This document shows positions 50,343 to 57,711 of a stretch of DNA of 64,000 nt, piece after piece (position 1 is the first letter of the stretch; every line of letters starts with the position of its first letter). Made by a program: the position numbers and the translations under genes. The notes beneath the pieces were generated by a model. It was not told the origin of the DNA and did not search any database. It saw nothing but the letters and a program-made list of their open reading frames with translations. Source of the stretch: Oceanococcus sp051252075 (GTDB lineage Bacteria; Pseudomonadota; Gammaproteobacteria; Nevskiales; Oceanococcaceae); the NCBI GenBank assembly GCA_051252075.1, contig JBPOFU010000003.1, forward strand, positions 62,001 to 126,000, given 5' to 3'.

Positions 50343-51201
50343 GGCCTGGCTCCATCGGCTAGCGAAAGAGCAGCGTTATTCTGTCCATACGGTAGCGGCG
50401 TATCGCCGTGACGTCAGTGATTTTCTGGAAAAGGCTGGGGATACTGCGGCCTTGGATCAAGCACAAGTTCGGCAATGGTTGGCCAGCTTGCATGCGCGAG
50501 GCCAGTCTCCTGCCACTATTCAACGCAAATTGGCATCGCTGCGTAGTTTCTTCACCTATTTGATCGAAAAAGACGTGCTGCGCAGCAATCCTGCGCAAGG
50601 CGTGCGTGCGCCTAAACGTGGCAAGCCCTTGCCGAAAGCGCTGGAAGTGGACCAAATTGGTCAGTTTCTTGATGCGATGCCGCGCGATGATGCGTTGGCG
50701 CTGCGCGATCGTGCCATTTTGGAGTTGTTTTACTCCAGTGGTTTGCGTCTTGCAGAACTCACGAGATTGAATCTGTCCGATACGCGCAATGAGCAATGGC
50801 AAGTCACCGGTAAAGGCGAAAAAACACGCTTGGTAGTGGTGGGTCGTCGGGCCATGCAGGCGATTCAAGATTGGCTTAAACATCGTGCGGAACTAGCGGC
50901 CCCCGATGAAGTGGCTTTGTTTGTTAGCCAGCGCGGTCAGCGTTTATCAAGCCGCGCCGTCCAGCAACGGGTTGATCATTGGGCGCGCCAGTTGGGTTTA
51001 GGGCAGCATCTACACCCACATATGCTGCGCCATTCTTTTGCCAGCCATTTGCTCCAATCCGGCAGTGACTTACGCGGTGTGCAAGAACTTTTGGGGCATG
51101 CCAATCTCAGTACCACACAAATTTATACACGTTTGGATTACCAGCATCTGGCCCAAGTTTATGATGCTGCGCATCCGCGGGCTCGTAAAAAATCGAACTG
51201 A
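50326..51201 (+). CDS. xerC: site-specific tyrosine recombinase XerC
   Basis: XerC with XerD resolves chromosome dimers at dif. The protein of 291 residues has the SAM-like N-terminal domain and the catalytic set Arg141, Lys165, His232, Arg235, His258 and Tyr267 (SGLRLAELTRL, GKGEKTR, HPHMLRHSFASHLL, LLGHANLSTTQIYTRL). The start is a GTG inside the end of the DUF484 gene and lacks a good ribosome-binding site, consistent with coupling. The following 274 bases up to hslV hold a 180-bp inverted-repeat element. Confidence 0.95.
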   Translation: MQNRLKAWLHRLAKEQRYSVHTVAAYRRDVSDFLEKAGDTAALDQAQVRQWLASLHARGQSPATIQRKLASLRSFFTYLIEKDVLRSNPAQGVRAPKRGKPLPKALEVDQIGQFLDAMPRDDALALRDRAILELFYSSGLRLAELTRLNLSDTRNEQWQVTGKGEKTRLVVVGRRAMQAIQDWLKHRAELAAPDEVALFVSQRGQRLSSRAVQQRVDHWARQLGLGQHLHPHMLRHSFASHLLQSGSDLRGVQELLGHANLSTTQIYTRLDYQHLAQVYDAAHPRARKKSN

Positions 51202-51215
51202 GAATTCTGCTGCGA

Positions 51216-51395
51216 CAGGCTTGCAAGCATTCTTGAACTGACTCCGCTTGGCTGATCCTCGCTTTTTCGGGGCCGGTCGAAGAGGCATCCTTGCCCCTAC
51301 GTCCGGTGCGTGCGTCCATGCACGCACCCTGCGGGCCTTCTCCTCTTTCGCTCAGGCCCGCGCTCGATGTCAGCCCAAGAATGCTTGCAAACCTG
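51216..51395. repeat. 180-bp inverted-repeat element (MITE/REPIN-like)
   Basis: The ends 51216-51242 and 51369-51395 are inverted repeats of 27 bases with three mismatches; the outer 20 bases (beginning CAGG.TTGCAAGC) match at 19 of 20. Inside are two more palindromes: GGTGCGTGC/GCACGCACC (51305-51328) and GCGGGCC/GGCCCGC (51331-51361). There is no credible gene in it, and the open frame that crosses it is only the upstream extension of hslV. The structure suggests a non-autonomous mobile element or a large RNA hairpin. Confidence 0.7.
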
Positions 51396-51475
51396 AACGG
51401 TGCGGTTTTAGCTCCTGCCTTGAATCGTCCCAATACGCCCACAAATTGAACTCTCTTTGTATTCGGGAAAATAGA

Positions 51476-52039
51476 GTGGAGCAATTCCGCGGAACAACGA
51501 TCTGCTGTGTGCGTCGGGGCGACCAAGTCGCACTGGGCGGCGACGGCCAAGTCACCATGGGTAACACCCTCATAAAAGGCAATGCCCGTAAGGTGCGTCG
51601 CCTGTATCACAACAAAGTGTTGGCCGGTTTTGCTGGTGGCACTGCTGACGCCTTCACTCTATTTGAGCGCTTTGAAGCCAAGTTGGAAGCGCACAGTGGC
51701 AATTTGGTACGCGCTGCAGTCGATATGGCCAAAGATTGGCGGACCGATCGCGCGTTGCGCCGTTTGGAAGCAATGCTGATCGTCGCAGACACCGAAGCCA
51801 CCTTAATGATTTCCGGTACTGGCGATGTCATGGAGCCAGAAAATGAAGTTATGGCCATAGGCAGTGGCGGCAGCTTTGCCCAAGCCGCAGCTTTGGCTTT
51901 GGTGCGTCACAGTGACTTGGACGCCGAAGCCACAGTCCGTGAGGCGCTCACCATCGCCGGTGACATTTGCATCTACACCAACAACAACCTGACCGTGGAA
52001 ACCCTCTCCTCGACGGCAGTGGAGAGTGCCCATGAGTGA
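51476..52039 (+). CDS. hslV: ATP-dependent protease proteolytic subunit HslV
   Basis: HslV is the threonine protease ring that works with HslU. Its GTG start gives MEQFRGTTICCVRRGDQVA; mature HslV would begin at the Thr after Gly6, the catalytic nucleophile. GDGQVTMGN, GFAGGTADAFTLFERFE and AMLIVADTE follow the family. The N-terminal propeptide MEQFRG is like that of betaproteobacterial HslV rather than the MTTIV type of E. coli. The frame is open far upstream through the repeat element, but that part has no homology. GGGA upstream is a modest ribosome-binding site. Length 187 residues. Confidence 0.94.
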   Translation: MEQFRGTTICCVRRGDQVALGGDGQVTMGNTLIKGNARKVRRLYHNKVLAGFAGGTADAFTLFERFEAKLEAHSGNLVRAAVDMAKDWRTDRALRRLEAMLIVADTEATLMISGTGDVMEPENEVMAIGSGGSFAQAAALALVRHSDLDAEATVREALTIAGDICIYTNNNLTVETLSSTAVESAHE

Positions 52040-53378
52040 GGTAAAAGACCAATCCATGATGACCCCACGTGAAATCGTGCAGGAACTGGATAAGCACATC
52101 ATTGGGCAAAACGATGCCAAGCGCGCTGTTGCTATAGCGCTGCGAAATCGCTGGCGCAGGCAGCAGTTGGATGAAAGTTTGGCGGATGAAATTACGCCGA
52201 AAAACATTTTGATGATAGGCCCTACCGGAGTCGGTAAAACCGAAATCGCTCGTCGTCTGGCGCGCTTGGCGAATGCGCCTTTCATCAAGGTCGAAGCCAC
52301 CAAATTCACCGAAGTGGGCTATGTGGGGCGCGAAGTCGATTCCATTATCAAAGACTTAGCTGATACCGCAGTGAAGATGGTTCGCGAACAAGAAATGCAA
52401 AAAGCGCGGCCGAAAGCCGAGTTGGCAGCAGAAGAACGCATCCTGAATGTGTTGTTGCCGCGCGCCCAAACTGGCGATGAAAACGACAAAACATCGGAGA
52501 GTGATTCAACTCGTCAGATCTTCCGTAAGAAGTTACGCGAAGGCCAGTTGGATGATCGCGAAATCGAATTGGTTGTAGCGAAAAGCCAAGTCGGCGTTGA
52601 AATCATGGGCCCGCCTGGCATGGAAGAAATGACCAGCCAGATTCAAAACATGTTCTCCAGCATGGGCAAGCAGAGTTCCCAGCGCAGCAAATTGAAAGTG
52701 AAAGACGGCTTGCGCTTATTGGTGGATGAAGAAGCCGCCAAGTTGCTAGACGAAGAGAAAATTAAGCTCACTGCTTTGCGGACGGCGGAACAAAGCGGCA
52801 TCGTTTTCATCGACGAGATCGACAAAGTCTGCAAACGCGGCGATGTGGTCGGTGGTGATGTCTCACGCGAAGGCGTGCAGCGTGATTTGTTGCCGCTGGT
52901 AGAGGGCTCCACCGTAGCCACCAAATATGGCCAAGTGCGCACGGATCACATCTTGTTCATTGCTTCAGGCGCATTTCATCTGGCCAAGCCTTCAGATTTG
53001 ATTCCTGAGTTGCAAGGCCGTTTGCCGATTCGGGTCGAGTTACAAGCGCTCACGGCGGATGACTTCACTCGCATACTCACGGAGCCGAATTTCTCCCTGA
53101 CCGCACAGTACACCGCCTTATTGGGAACCGAAGGCGTTAGCCTGGATTTCACCAAGGACGGCGTGCGCCGCATCGCCGAAATCGCTTCAGAGGTGAACGC
53201 GCAAACCGAGAATATTGGTGCTCGACGGCTGCACACCCTGATTGAGCGTTTGTTGGAAGACATCTCTTTCCGCGGGCCAGATTCCGAAGGTGAAGCGGTG
53301 AAAATCAATATGGCTTATGTGGATGAGAAGCTTACGGGGCTGGCCCAAGACGAAGACTTGTCTCGCTATATATTGTAG
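52032..53378 (+). CDS. hslU: ATP-dependent protease ATPase subunit HslU
   Basis: HslU is the AAA+ unfoldase of the HslVU protease. It starts at ATG 52032, eight bases inside hslV, with GGAGA suitably placed; a GTG two codons upstream is possible. MTPREIVQELDKHIIGQNDAKRAVAIALRNRWRR (positions 11-44) is the family N-terminus; Walker A is GPTGVGKTE, Walker B GIVFIDEIDK, and the C-terminus LSRYIL inserts in HslV. The length of 448 residues is normal. Confidence 0.97.
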   Translation: MSEVKDQSMMTPREIVQELDKHIIGQNDAKRAVAIALRNRWRRQQLDESLADEITPKNILMIGPTGVGKTEIARRLARLANAPFIKVEATKFTEVGYVGREVDSIIKDLADTAVKMVREQEMQKARPKAELAAEERILNVLLPRAQTGDENDKTSESDSTRQIFRKKLREGQLDDREIELVVAKSQVGVEIMGPPGMEEMTSQIQNMFSSMGKQSSQRSKLKVKDGLRLLVDEEAAKLLDEEKIKLTALRTAEQSGIVFIDEIDKVCKRGDVVGGDVSREGVQRDLLPLVEGSTVATKYGQVRTDHILFIASGAFHLAKPSDLIPELQGRLPIRVELQALTADDFTRILTEPNFSLTAQYTALLGTEGVSLDFTKDGVRRIAEIASEVNAQTENIGARRLHTLIERLLEDISFRGPDSEGEAVKINMAYVDEKLTGLAQDEDLSRYIL

Positions 53379-53384
53379 TGAGGC

Positions 53385-53405
53385 GAGCGCATAGTCTTTG
53401 CGCTC
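53385..53405 (+). terminator. hairpin after hslU
   Basis: GAGCGCA and TGCGCTC form a 7-bp stem with a 7-base loop just after the hslU stop. There is no clear T run, so it may be a terminator of the rho-dependent type or an mRNA end-protecting structure. Confidence 0.35.
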
Positions 53406-53470
53406 ATGTACCAAAGCCACTGCTGTTAGAGTCTGTACTCGCTTAGCTTTCCTTTAAGGAAGAGTGATTT

Positions 53471-54271
53471 ATGTGGATGCATGCAACCTGCTTTCTGGAC
53501 TTCCATAGCCAGGTTGCGACGCCGTTTATTTTCATGCTGCGACCGCGCAGTGGTCGGCAGCAATGGGTGGGGCGTGAGCAATATTTGTTGACGCCCAGCG
53601 TTCCGGCGGTTGAGTTTACCGATTCCTTTGGCAATCTTTGTCAGCGTTTGGTGGCGCCAGCTGGGCAGTTTTCTGTCCACACCTCGTTTGATGTCAATGT
53701 GGCGGTAGGCTCCGACGTCGCGCCCGGAGCCTATTTTGTTGAGGTACAGCAGCTACCTGAGGAGGCGTTGCCATTTTTATTGCCAAGCCGATATTGCGAA
53801 TCTGATCGCTGCGCACAGTTGGCTTCATCTATCGTGGCGGGAGTCGCCGCTGGGTATGATCAGTGCAGCGCGATAGTCGATTATGTGCAGCGGACCATTG
53901 CCTATACGCCCGGTGCTGGCCAGGAAATTGTCAGCGCGTGTGAGGTTAATGAGAGGTCGCAGGCGGTTTGCCGTGATATGGCCCATCTGGGGATAGCATG
54001 TTGCCGTGCGCTCTCAATCCCCGCGCGTATGGTTGTGGGCTATCTCGAAAATCTGTATCCGATGGATTTGCATGCGTGGTTCGAGGCCTATGTAGGAGGG
54101 CGATGGTATACCTTCGATCCGACGCAAAAAAATGTGCAAGATGGTGGTCGCATCGCCGTGGCTTATGGTCGAGATGCGGCTGACGTTGCGATTTATTCCC
54201 AGTTTGGGAATCCGGTTGAGCTTCTTGAAATAAAAGTCAGCATGGAGCGGATTTCTACGCCTCAGTTCTGA
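53471..54271 (+). CDS. transglutaminase-like cysteine peptidase family protein
   Basis: The protein of 266 residues has an N-terminal beta domain of the type found with bacterial transglutaminase-like proteins and a core with Cys167 (QAVCRDMAHLGIACCRALSIPARMVVGY region), His201 (DLHAWFEAY) and Asp216 (FDPT), the complete catalytic triad. No signal peptide is evident. Such proteins act as peptidases or amidases and are often encoded with alpha-E/circularly permuted ATP-grasp genes, which are not present here. AAGGAAG precedes the ATG. Its end overlaps the convergent GNAT gene by ten bases. Confidence 0.88.
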   Translation: MWMHATCFLDFHSQVATPFIFMLRPRSGRQQWVGREQYLLTPSVPAVEFTDSFGNLCQRLVAPAGQFSVHTSFDVNVAVGSDVAPGAYFVEVQQLPEEALPFLLPSRYCESDRCAQLASSIVAGVAAGYDQCSAIVDYVQRTIAYTPGAGQEIVSACEVNERSQAVCRDMAHLGIACCRALSIPARMVVGYLENLYPMDLHAWFEAYVGGRWYTFDPTQKNVQDGGRIAVAYGRDAADVAIYSQFGNPVELLEIKVSMERISTPQF

Positions 54272-54903
54272 GCTTGGCGCTGCATGGCTTCCAGCGGCGG
54301 ACAGCCGGGTATCGGTTCAATCATGGCGACTCGTTCAAAGCCTAGGCTTTGATAAAACCGAGTATTGGCGGGGTTGCTGTTTTCCAAATAGGCCATGGTG
54401 CCGCTACGATCGCAGGCGTCTAGTACGGGTTGTATGAGGCGCCGTCCTAAGCCGCGCCCACGGGCCTTGCCCATGACGCCTACGGTGAATAGGTAGGCGT
54501 GGGGTTCTTGTGGATGATGCGCCTCCATAGCGTTACCGGTCATCAAGCCCCTTCTTGCACCAGAAATTCCGTCGTCGAATAAAAACGATTTGACCAATGC
54601 GGGGTACATGGCGAGCGGAGTCTTAAACATGCCGCCCGGCAACATCCACATGGTAGCGGCCAAGGCTTGGTCCTTTTCCGACAAGATTTGGCAGAAACCG
54701 TGAGGCGTATAGACATGCTTGGCGAAGCCCAAATACATTTGGTGTTTGTATTTTTGCTGGGTAAACATCCAATTGTTAAAGGGGTCATCGCGAAAGGCAT
54801 CGGCGGTAATGGCGGCTAAGCGTGCAATGGATTCCTTAGCCACAGTGCGGACACCATCGGATAGAGCAACATCGGCACTGTTGAGTACCTTGTCTGTAGC
54901 CAT
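54262..54903 (-). CDS. GNAT family N-acetyltransferase
   Basis: The protein of 213 residues has the acetyl-CoA binding motif A (VGVMGKARGRGLGRRLIQPVL) and the C-terminal motif NSNPANTRFYQSLGFE. The N-terminal part (ADAFRDDPFNNWMF) resembles the group of uncharacterised acetyltransferases acting on small molecules. The substrate is unknown. It is convergent with the transglutaminase-like gene with a short overlap, and 152 bases free of genes lie before its start. Confidence 0.87.
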   Translation of the reverse strand: MATDKVLNSADVALSDGVRTVAKESIARLAAITADAFRDDPFNNWMFTQQKYKHQMYLGFAKHVYTPHGFCQILSEKDQALAATMWMLPGGMFKTPLAMYPALVKSFLFDDGISGARRGLMTGNAMEAHHPQEPHAYLFTVGVMGKARGRGLGRRLIQPVLDACDRSGTMAYLENSNPANTRFYQSLGFERVAMIEPIPGCPPLEAMQRQAQN

Positions 54904-55055
54904 GCCTTCCTTTTGTCTCGGTTATCGAAATACAAAACCGAGTATCCTCGAAGCGGCTGTCTTGTACAAAGTGTCAGATTAGCGGCAGAGTAGGGCGCAA
55001 GCGTTCAGTTCTTTTGCCAGCTTGAGCACTCAAGCCAGCACTGTGGTTAAAACGT

Positions 55056-55595
55056 ATGGAAAAGGTGTTGCTGATGATTAAAGCCTGTGCGTTGCCCGAA
55101 GTCGCTCTGCTGAGGGGCTACCGAGTTGGAGGCGCTTACACCGATTGTTACTCAACCAGTATTGACGGCGCAGTGTCGCACGCAGAATTTGTCGAGGCGT
55201 TTTATACAACGGCCTTGTTCAAAAGCGAGCGGTTTATATTGAAGTGGGCGGTGAATCGGCCATCCAGTGATTTTGATGCACGTCAGTTGGCGCTGGGCGC
55301 GAGCGATCAGTTTGCTGCCTGGTACGTGGAAGATCGCGCTGAAAATCAATTGTTATTGTCGGATTTTCGCGAGCAAACACGCTCTTGGCTGATGGTTGTT
55401 CCGGCGCAGGGTTGCGACCCGAGTACCACCTTGTACTTCGGATCGGCGGTGGTGCCTAAACGAGGGCCAGACGGTCTTCCCGACAATATGGGTTTGCTCT
55501 TTCGGGCGCTCATGGGCTTTCATAAAGTGTATTCACATGCGCTGTTGTACGCCGCAAGCCGACGTTTGCGAAGGCTCCATCAACACAAGTCGTAA
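55056..55595 (+). CDS. uncharacterised protein (179 aa)
   Basis: I do not recognise the family. The protein of 179 residues is soluble and of mixed alpha/beta character. Recognisable blocks are YTDCYSTSIDG, FVEAFYTTALFKSERFILKWAVNRPSS, FAAWYVEDRAENQLLL and LYFGSAVVPKRG, the last two being strand-like; the layout resembles a lipocalin/START-type single domain, which is a guess. Codon use is like that of neighbours, and the length and the regular amino-acid composition support a real gene. It appears to be a single transcription unit. Confidence 0.7.
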   Translation: MEKVLLMIKACALPEVALLRGYRVGGAYTDCYSTSIDGAVSHAEFVEAFYTTALFKSERFILKWAVNRPSSDFDARQLALGASDQFAAWYVEDRAENQLLLSDFREQTRSWLMVVPAQGCDPSTTLYFGSAVVPKRGPDGLPDNMGLLFRALMGFHKVYSHALLYAASRRLRRLHQHKS

Positions 55596-55611
55596 TCGAC
55601 TTAAACTTGAG

Positions 55612-55722
55612 ATGATGAAGCATGTGACCAAGCATGCCCGCACCGTGGCGGAGCGCTGCGTGCAGGATTTCAGCGGTGCATTGGGTAAAATGACAGCTGC
55701 CCATGCAGGGCACTTTTCCTAG
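55612..55722 (+). CDS. possible small basic ORF (36 aa)
   Basis: A short frame beginning at the double ATG in the gap between the 179-residue protein and the DUF971 gene would encode a His- and Ala-rich peptide (MMKHVTKHARTVAERC and so on). There is no convincing ribosome-binding site, so it is recorded only because the gap of 233 bases has nothing else. No homologue is known to me. Confidence 0.2.
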   Translation: MMKHVTKHARTVAERCVQDFSGALGKMTAAHAGHFS

Positions 55723-55828
55723 AAGATTGAGAATTCATCACCTTGTTAAAAAAGACGGTGAGTATGGCTTCTAAAGTCGAACACATAGCCTCGGCTTGAC
55801 CGAGCAAACAGCAACTGGCCTAACCCGT

Positions 55829-56239
55829 ATGAACAAAGTTCCTAAAACCCTGCGCTTGCAAGAGCAGGGTAGTCGTTTGCAAGTTGAATTTGCGGATGCT
55901 CCTGCCACGGTGTTTGCGGCGGAATTCCTGCGCGTGTTCTCACCTTCGGCTGAGGTCCAGGGTCACGGTTTGGCCGAACCGCAGTTGGTCGGCGGTAAGC
56001 GTGAGGTTGTGATTAAACAAATCGTACCGGTGGGGCGTTATGCGGTGCGTTTGGTGTTCTCCGATGGGCACGATACCGGCTTGTATGGCTGGGATACCTT
56101 GCAAAATTACGGTGCTGAGCAAGAGCAGATGTGGGCGCGCTATCTGCAGCGCATGCAAGAGGCCGGCATGTCACGGGATGAAGTCGATAACGTGATGCCT
56201 TTGTCGGCTTTACGCCCGAAAAACGCCTTGCAAGACTAA
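55829..56239 (+). CDS. DUF971 family protein (gamma-butyrobetaine hydroxylase-like N-terminal domain)
   Basis: The protein of 136 residues has the DUF971 pattern VPKTLRLQEQGSRLQVEFAD, ELRVFSPSAEVQGHG-type block, VGRYAVRLVFSDGHDTGLYGWDTL. The motif with DGHDTGLY is typical and includes possible metal-binding His. The function is unknown; the family neighbours hslVU and ubiE in Pseudomonas relatives, as is nearly the case here. An in-frame TTG at 55796 is an alternative start, but neither has a strong ribosome-binding site. Confidence 0.88.
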   Translation: MNKVPKTLRLQEQGSRLQVEFADAPATVFAAEFLRVFSPSAEVQGHGLAEPQLVGGKREVVIKQIVPVGRYAVRLVFSDGHDTGLYGWDTLQNYGAEQEQMWARYLQRMQEAGMSRDEVDNVMPLSALRPKNALQD

Positions 56240-56257
56240 GCGAGCTCTGCCGAAGCA

Positions 56258-56281
56258 TTAACCCACGCTAGGCTGGGTTAA
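56258..56281 (+). terminator. hairpin between DUF971 gene and ubiE
   Basis: TTAACCCA and TGGGTTAA form an 8-bp stem around an 8-base loop, 19 bases after the DUF971 stop. There is no long T run. It may terminate or attenuate transcription into the ubi operon. Confidence 0.4.
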
Positions 56282-56308
56282 ACTTGCTGTTTTGCCGTCA
56301 CAGTTCGT

Positions 56309-57055
56309 ATGAATCAAAAGACTACCCACTTCGGTTATGCCGAAGTTGACTGGAACGACAAGGCCTCTAAAGTTTCCGAGGTGTTTGATTCCGTTGCTGG
56401 CCGCTACGACATCATGAACGATTTGATGTCCATGGGCGTGCACCGTGCCTGGAAGCGTTTCGCCATTGATTTAGCCAGCATTCAACGCAACGACAGCGTC
56501 TTGGATTTGGCCGCTGGAACTGGCGACTTATCTTCTGCGATGGCCCCAAAACTGGGGCCGCGCGGACGTTTGATCATGGCGGATTACAATGCAGCCATGC
56601 TGGTTCAAGGGCGAGACCGACTGCTGGACGAAGGCAAGGCTGATCAAGCCGGCTACGCGCAAGCGGATGCCGAGAGTTTGCCTTTTGCCGATGACAGCTT
56701 TGATTGCGTCACCATCAGTTTTGGTTTGCGTAATGTGCGGGACAAAGACAAAGCACTAAAATCCATACTGCGTGTGCTCAAACCCGGTGGACGTTTATTG
56801 GTATTGGAGTTTTCCAAGCCGAACAATCCTGTCTTATCCAAGATTTATGACACGTATTCCTTCGAGATTTTGCCGAGAATTGGCCAAGCGGTGGCCAATG
56901 ATGCGGAAAGCTATCGCTATTTGGCGGAGTCCATTCGAATGCACCCGGATCAAGACGCACTAAAAGCGATGATGGATGACGCCGGTTTTGAGCGTACGCA
57001 GTACTTCAACCTCACCGGCGGCATTGTGGCGCTGCACCGTGGATACAAATTCTGA
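56309..57055 (+). CDS. ubiE: ubiquinone/menaquinone methyltransferase UbiE
   Basis: UbiE is the C-methyltransferase of ubiquinone synthesis. The 248-residue protein has TTHFGYAEVDWNDKASKVSEVFDSVA-type N-terminus, SAM-binding VLDLAAGTGDLS, DAESLPFADDSFDCVTISFGLRNV, and the C-terminal GGIVALHRGYKF. This is the complete family pattern. It overlaps ubiJ by one base (TGATG), beginning the operon ubiE-ubiJ-ubiB, the usual gammaproteobacterial order. Confidence 0.98.
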   Translation: MNQKTTHFGYAEVDWNDKASKVSEVFDSVAGRYDIMNDLMSMGVHRAWKRFAIDLASIQRNDSVLDLAAGTGDLSSAMAPKLGPRGRLIMADYNAAMLVQGRDRLLDEGKADQAGYAQADAESLPFADDSFDCVTISFGLRNVRDKDKALKSILRVLKPGGRLLVLEFSKPNNPVLSKIYDTYSFEILPRIGQAVANDAESYRYLAESIRMHPDQDALKAMMDDAGFERTQYFNLTGGIVALHRGYKF

Positions 57056-57711
57056 TGTCTTTGTTGGATCAAGTCTTGGGACCTTTGGAAATTGCCCTGA
57101 ATAAAGCTTTGTCGGCTAGCCCGCAAGCGCTGGCTGAATTGGATGGTGCTCAGGATGCGCTGGCGCTGGAATTGCGTGATATCGGTTGGTCGTTCCGCAT
57201 GATTCCGGTGACTCATGGCGTGCAACTTCTTCCTGGGCATGAGGATGCACGTGCGACAGTGAGCACCTCCTTGGTTGGCTTGGCGCGTTTGTTTGCCGGC
57301 GAAGACCCGCGTGCTATGGGTGAGGCTTTGCGCATGCAGGGAGATGCTGAATATGCGGATCGCATCATGACGGCACTGCGTGGCGCGCGCATAGATTTGC
57401 AGGCAGAGCTGTCCAGTTTGCTCGGGCCTTTGGGCGCGAGTGGCCTCGGTGCACAGCTCACGCAGGGGGCAAAAGGTTTGCTGGATTTTGGTCGTCAGAG
57501 TTTGCAGTCTTTACTGGTAGGTTCGGACTCTACAGCCTCTAGCGCGGCCGCTGTTGATCCCGATCAGCAGCAAAGTTTGCTGGCTGAAGGGCAGGCCGCC
57601 GACGCAAAACAAACGCATCAATGGATGGATGAGGTGGATGACACCGCCACGGCGCTGGATCGATTGGAAGCGCGCATTGGCCGTTTGGAAAACCAGCGCA
57701 ATTCAGTATGA
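57055..57711 (+). CDS. ubiJ: ubiquinone biosynthesis accessory factor UbiJ (SCP2 domain)
   Basis: UbiJ is an SCP2-like lipid-binding protein that, with UbiK, supports the aerobic ubiquinone-synthesis complex. The N-terminal half (about 1-110) has the SCP2 fold with FRMIPVTHGVQLLP and the GDAEYADRI block; the C-terminal half is helical, ending with a charged coiled coil ATALDRLEARIGRLENQ. The length of 218 residues is normal. It is translationally coupled on both sides, by TGATG with ubiE and by ATGA with ubiB. Confidence 0.93.
   Translation: MSLLDQVLGPLEIALNKALSASPQALAELDGAQDALALELRDIGWSFRMIPVTHGVQLLPGHEDARATVSTSLVGLARLFAGEDPRAMGEALRMQGDAEYADRIMTALRGARIDLQAELSSLLGPLGASGLGAQLTQGAKGLLDFGRQSLQSLLVGSDSTASSAAAVDPDQQQSLLAEGQAADAKQTHQWMDEVDDTATALDRLEARIGRLENQRNSV

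Noticed and set aside
51248..51475. N-terminal extension of HslV
   Set aside because: The frame is open only because it runs through the inverted-repeat element; the translated part is not HslV-like, and family homology begins at the GTG at 51476.
55396..55722. 108-codon plus-strand frame overlapping the 179-residue gene
   Set aside because: Its first two thirds are a shadow of the real gene; only the last 36 codons are in free sequence and are listed with low confidence.
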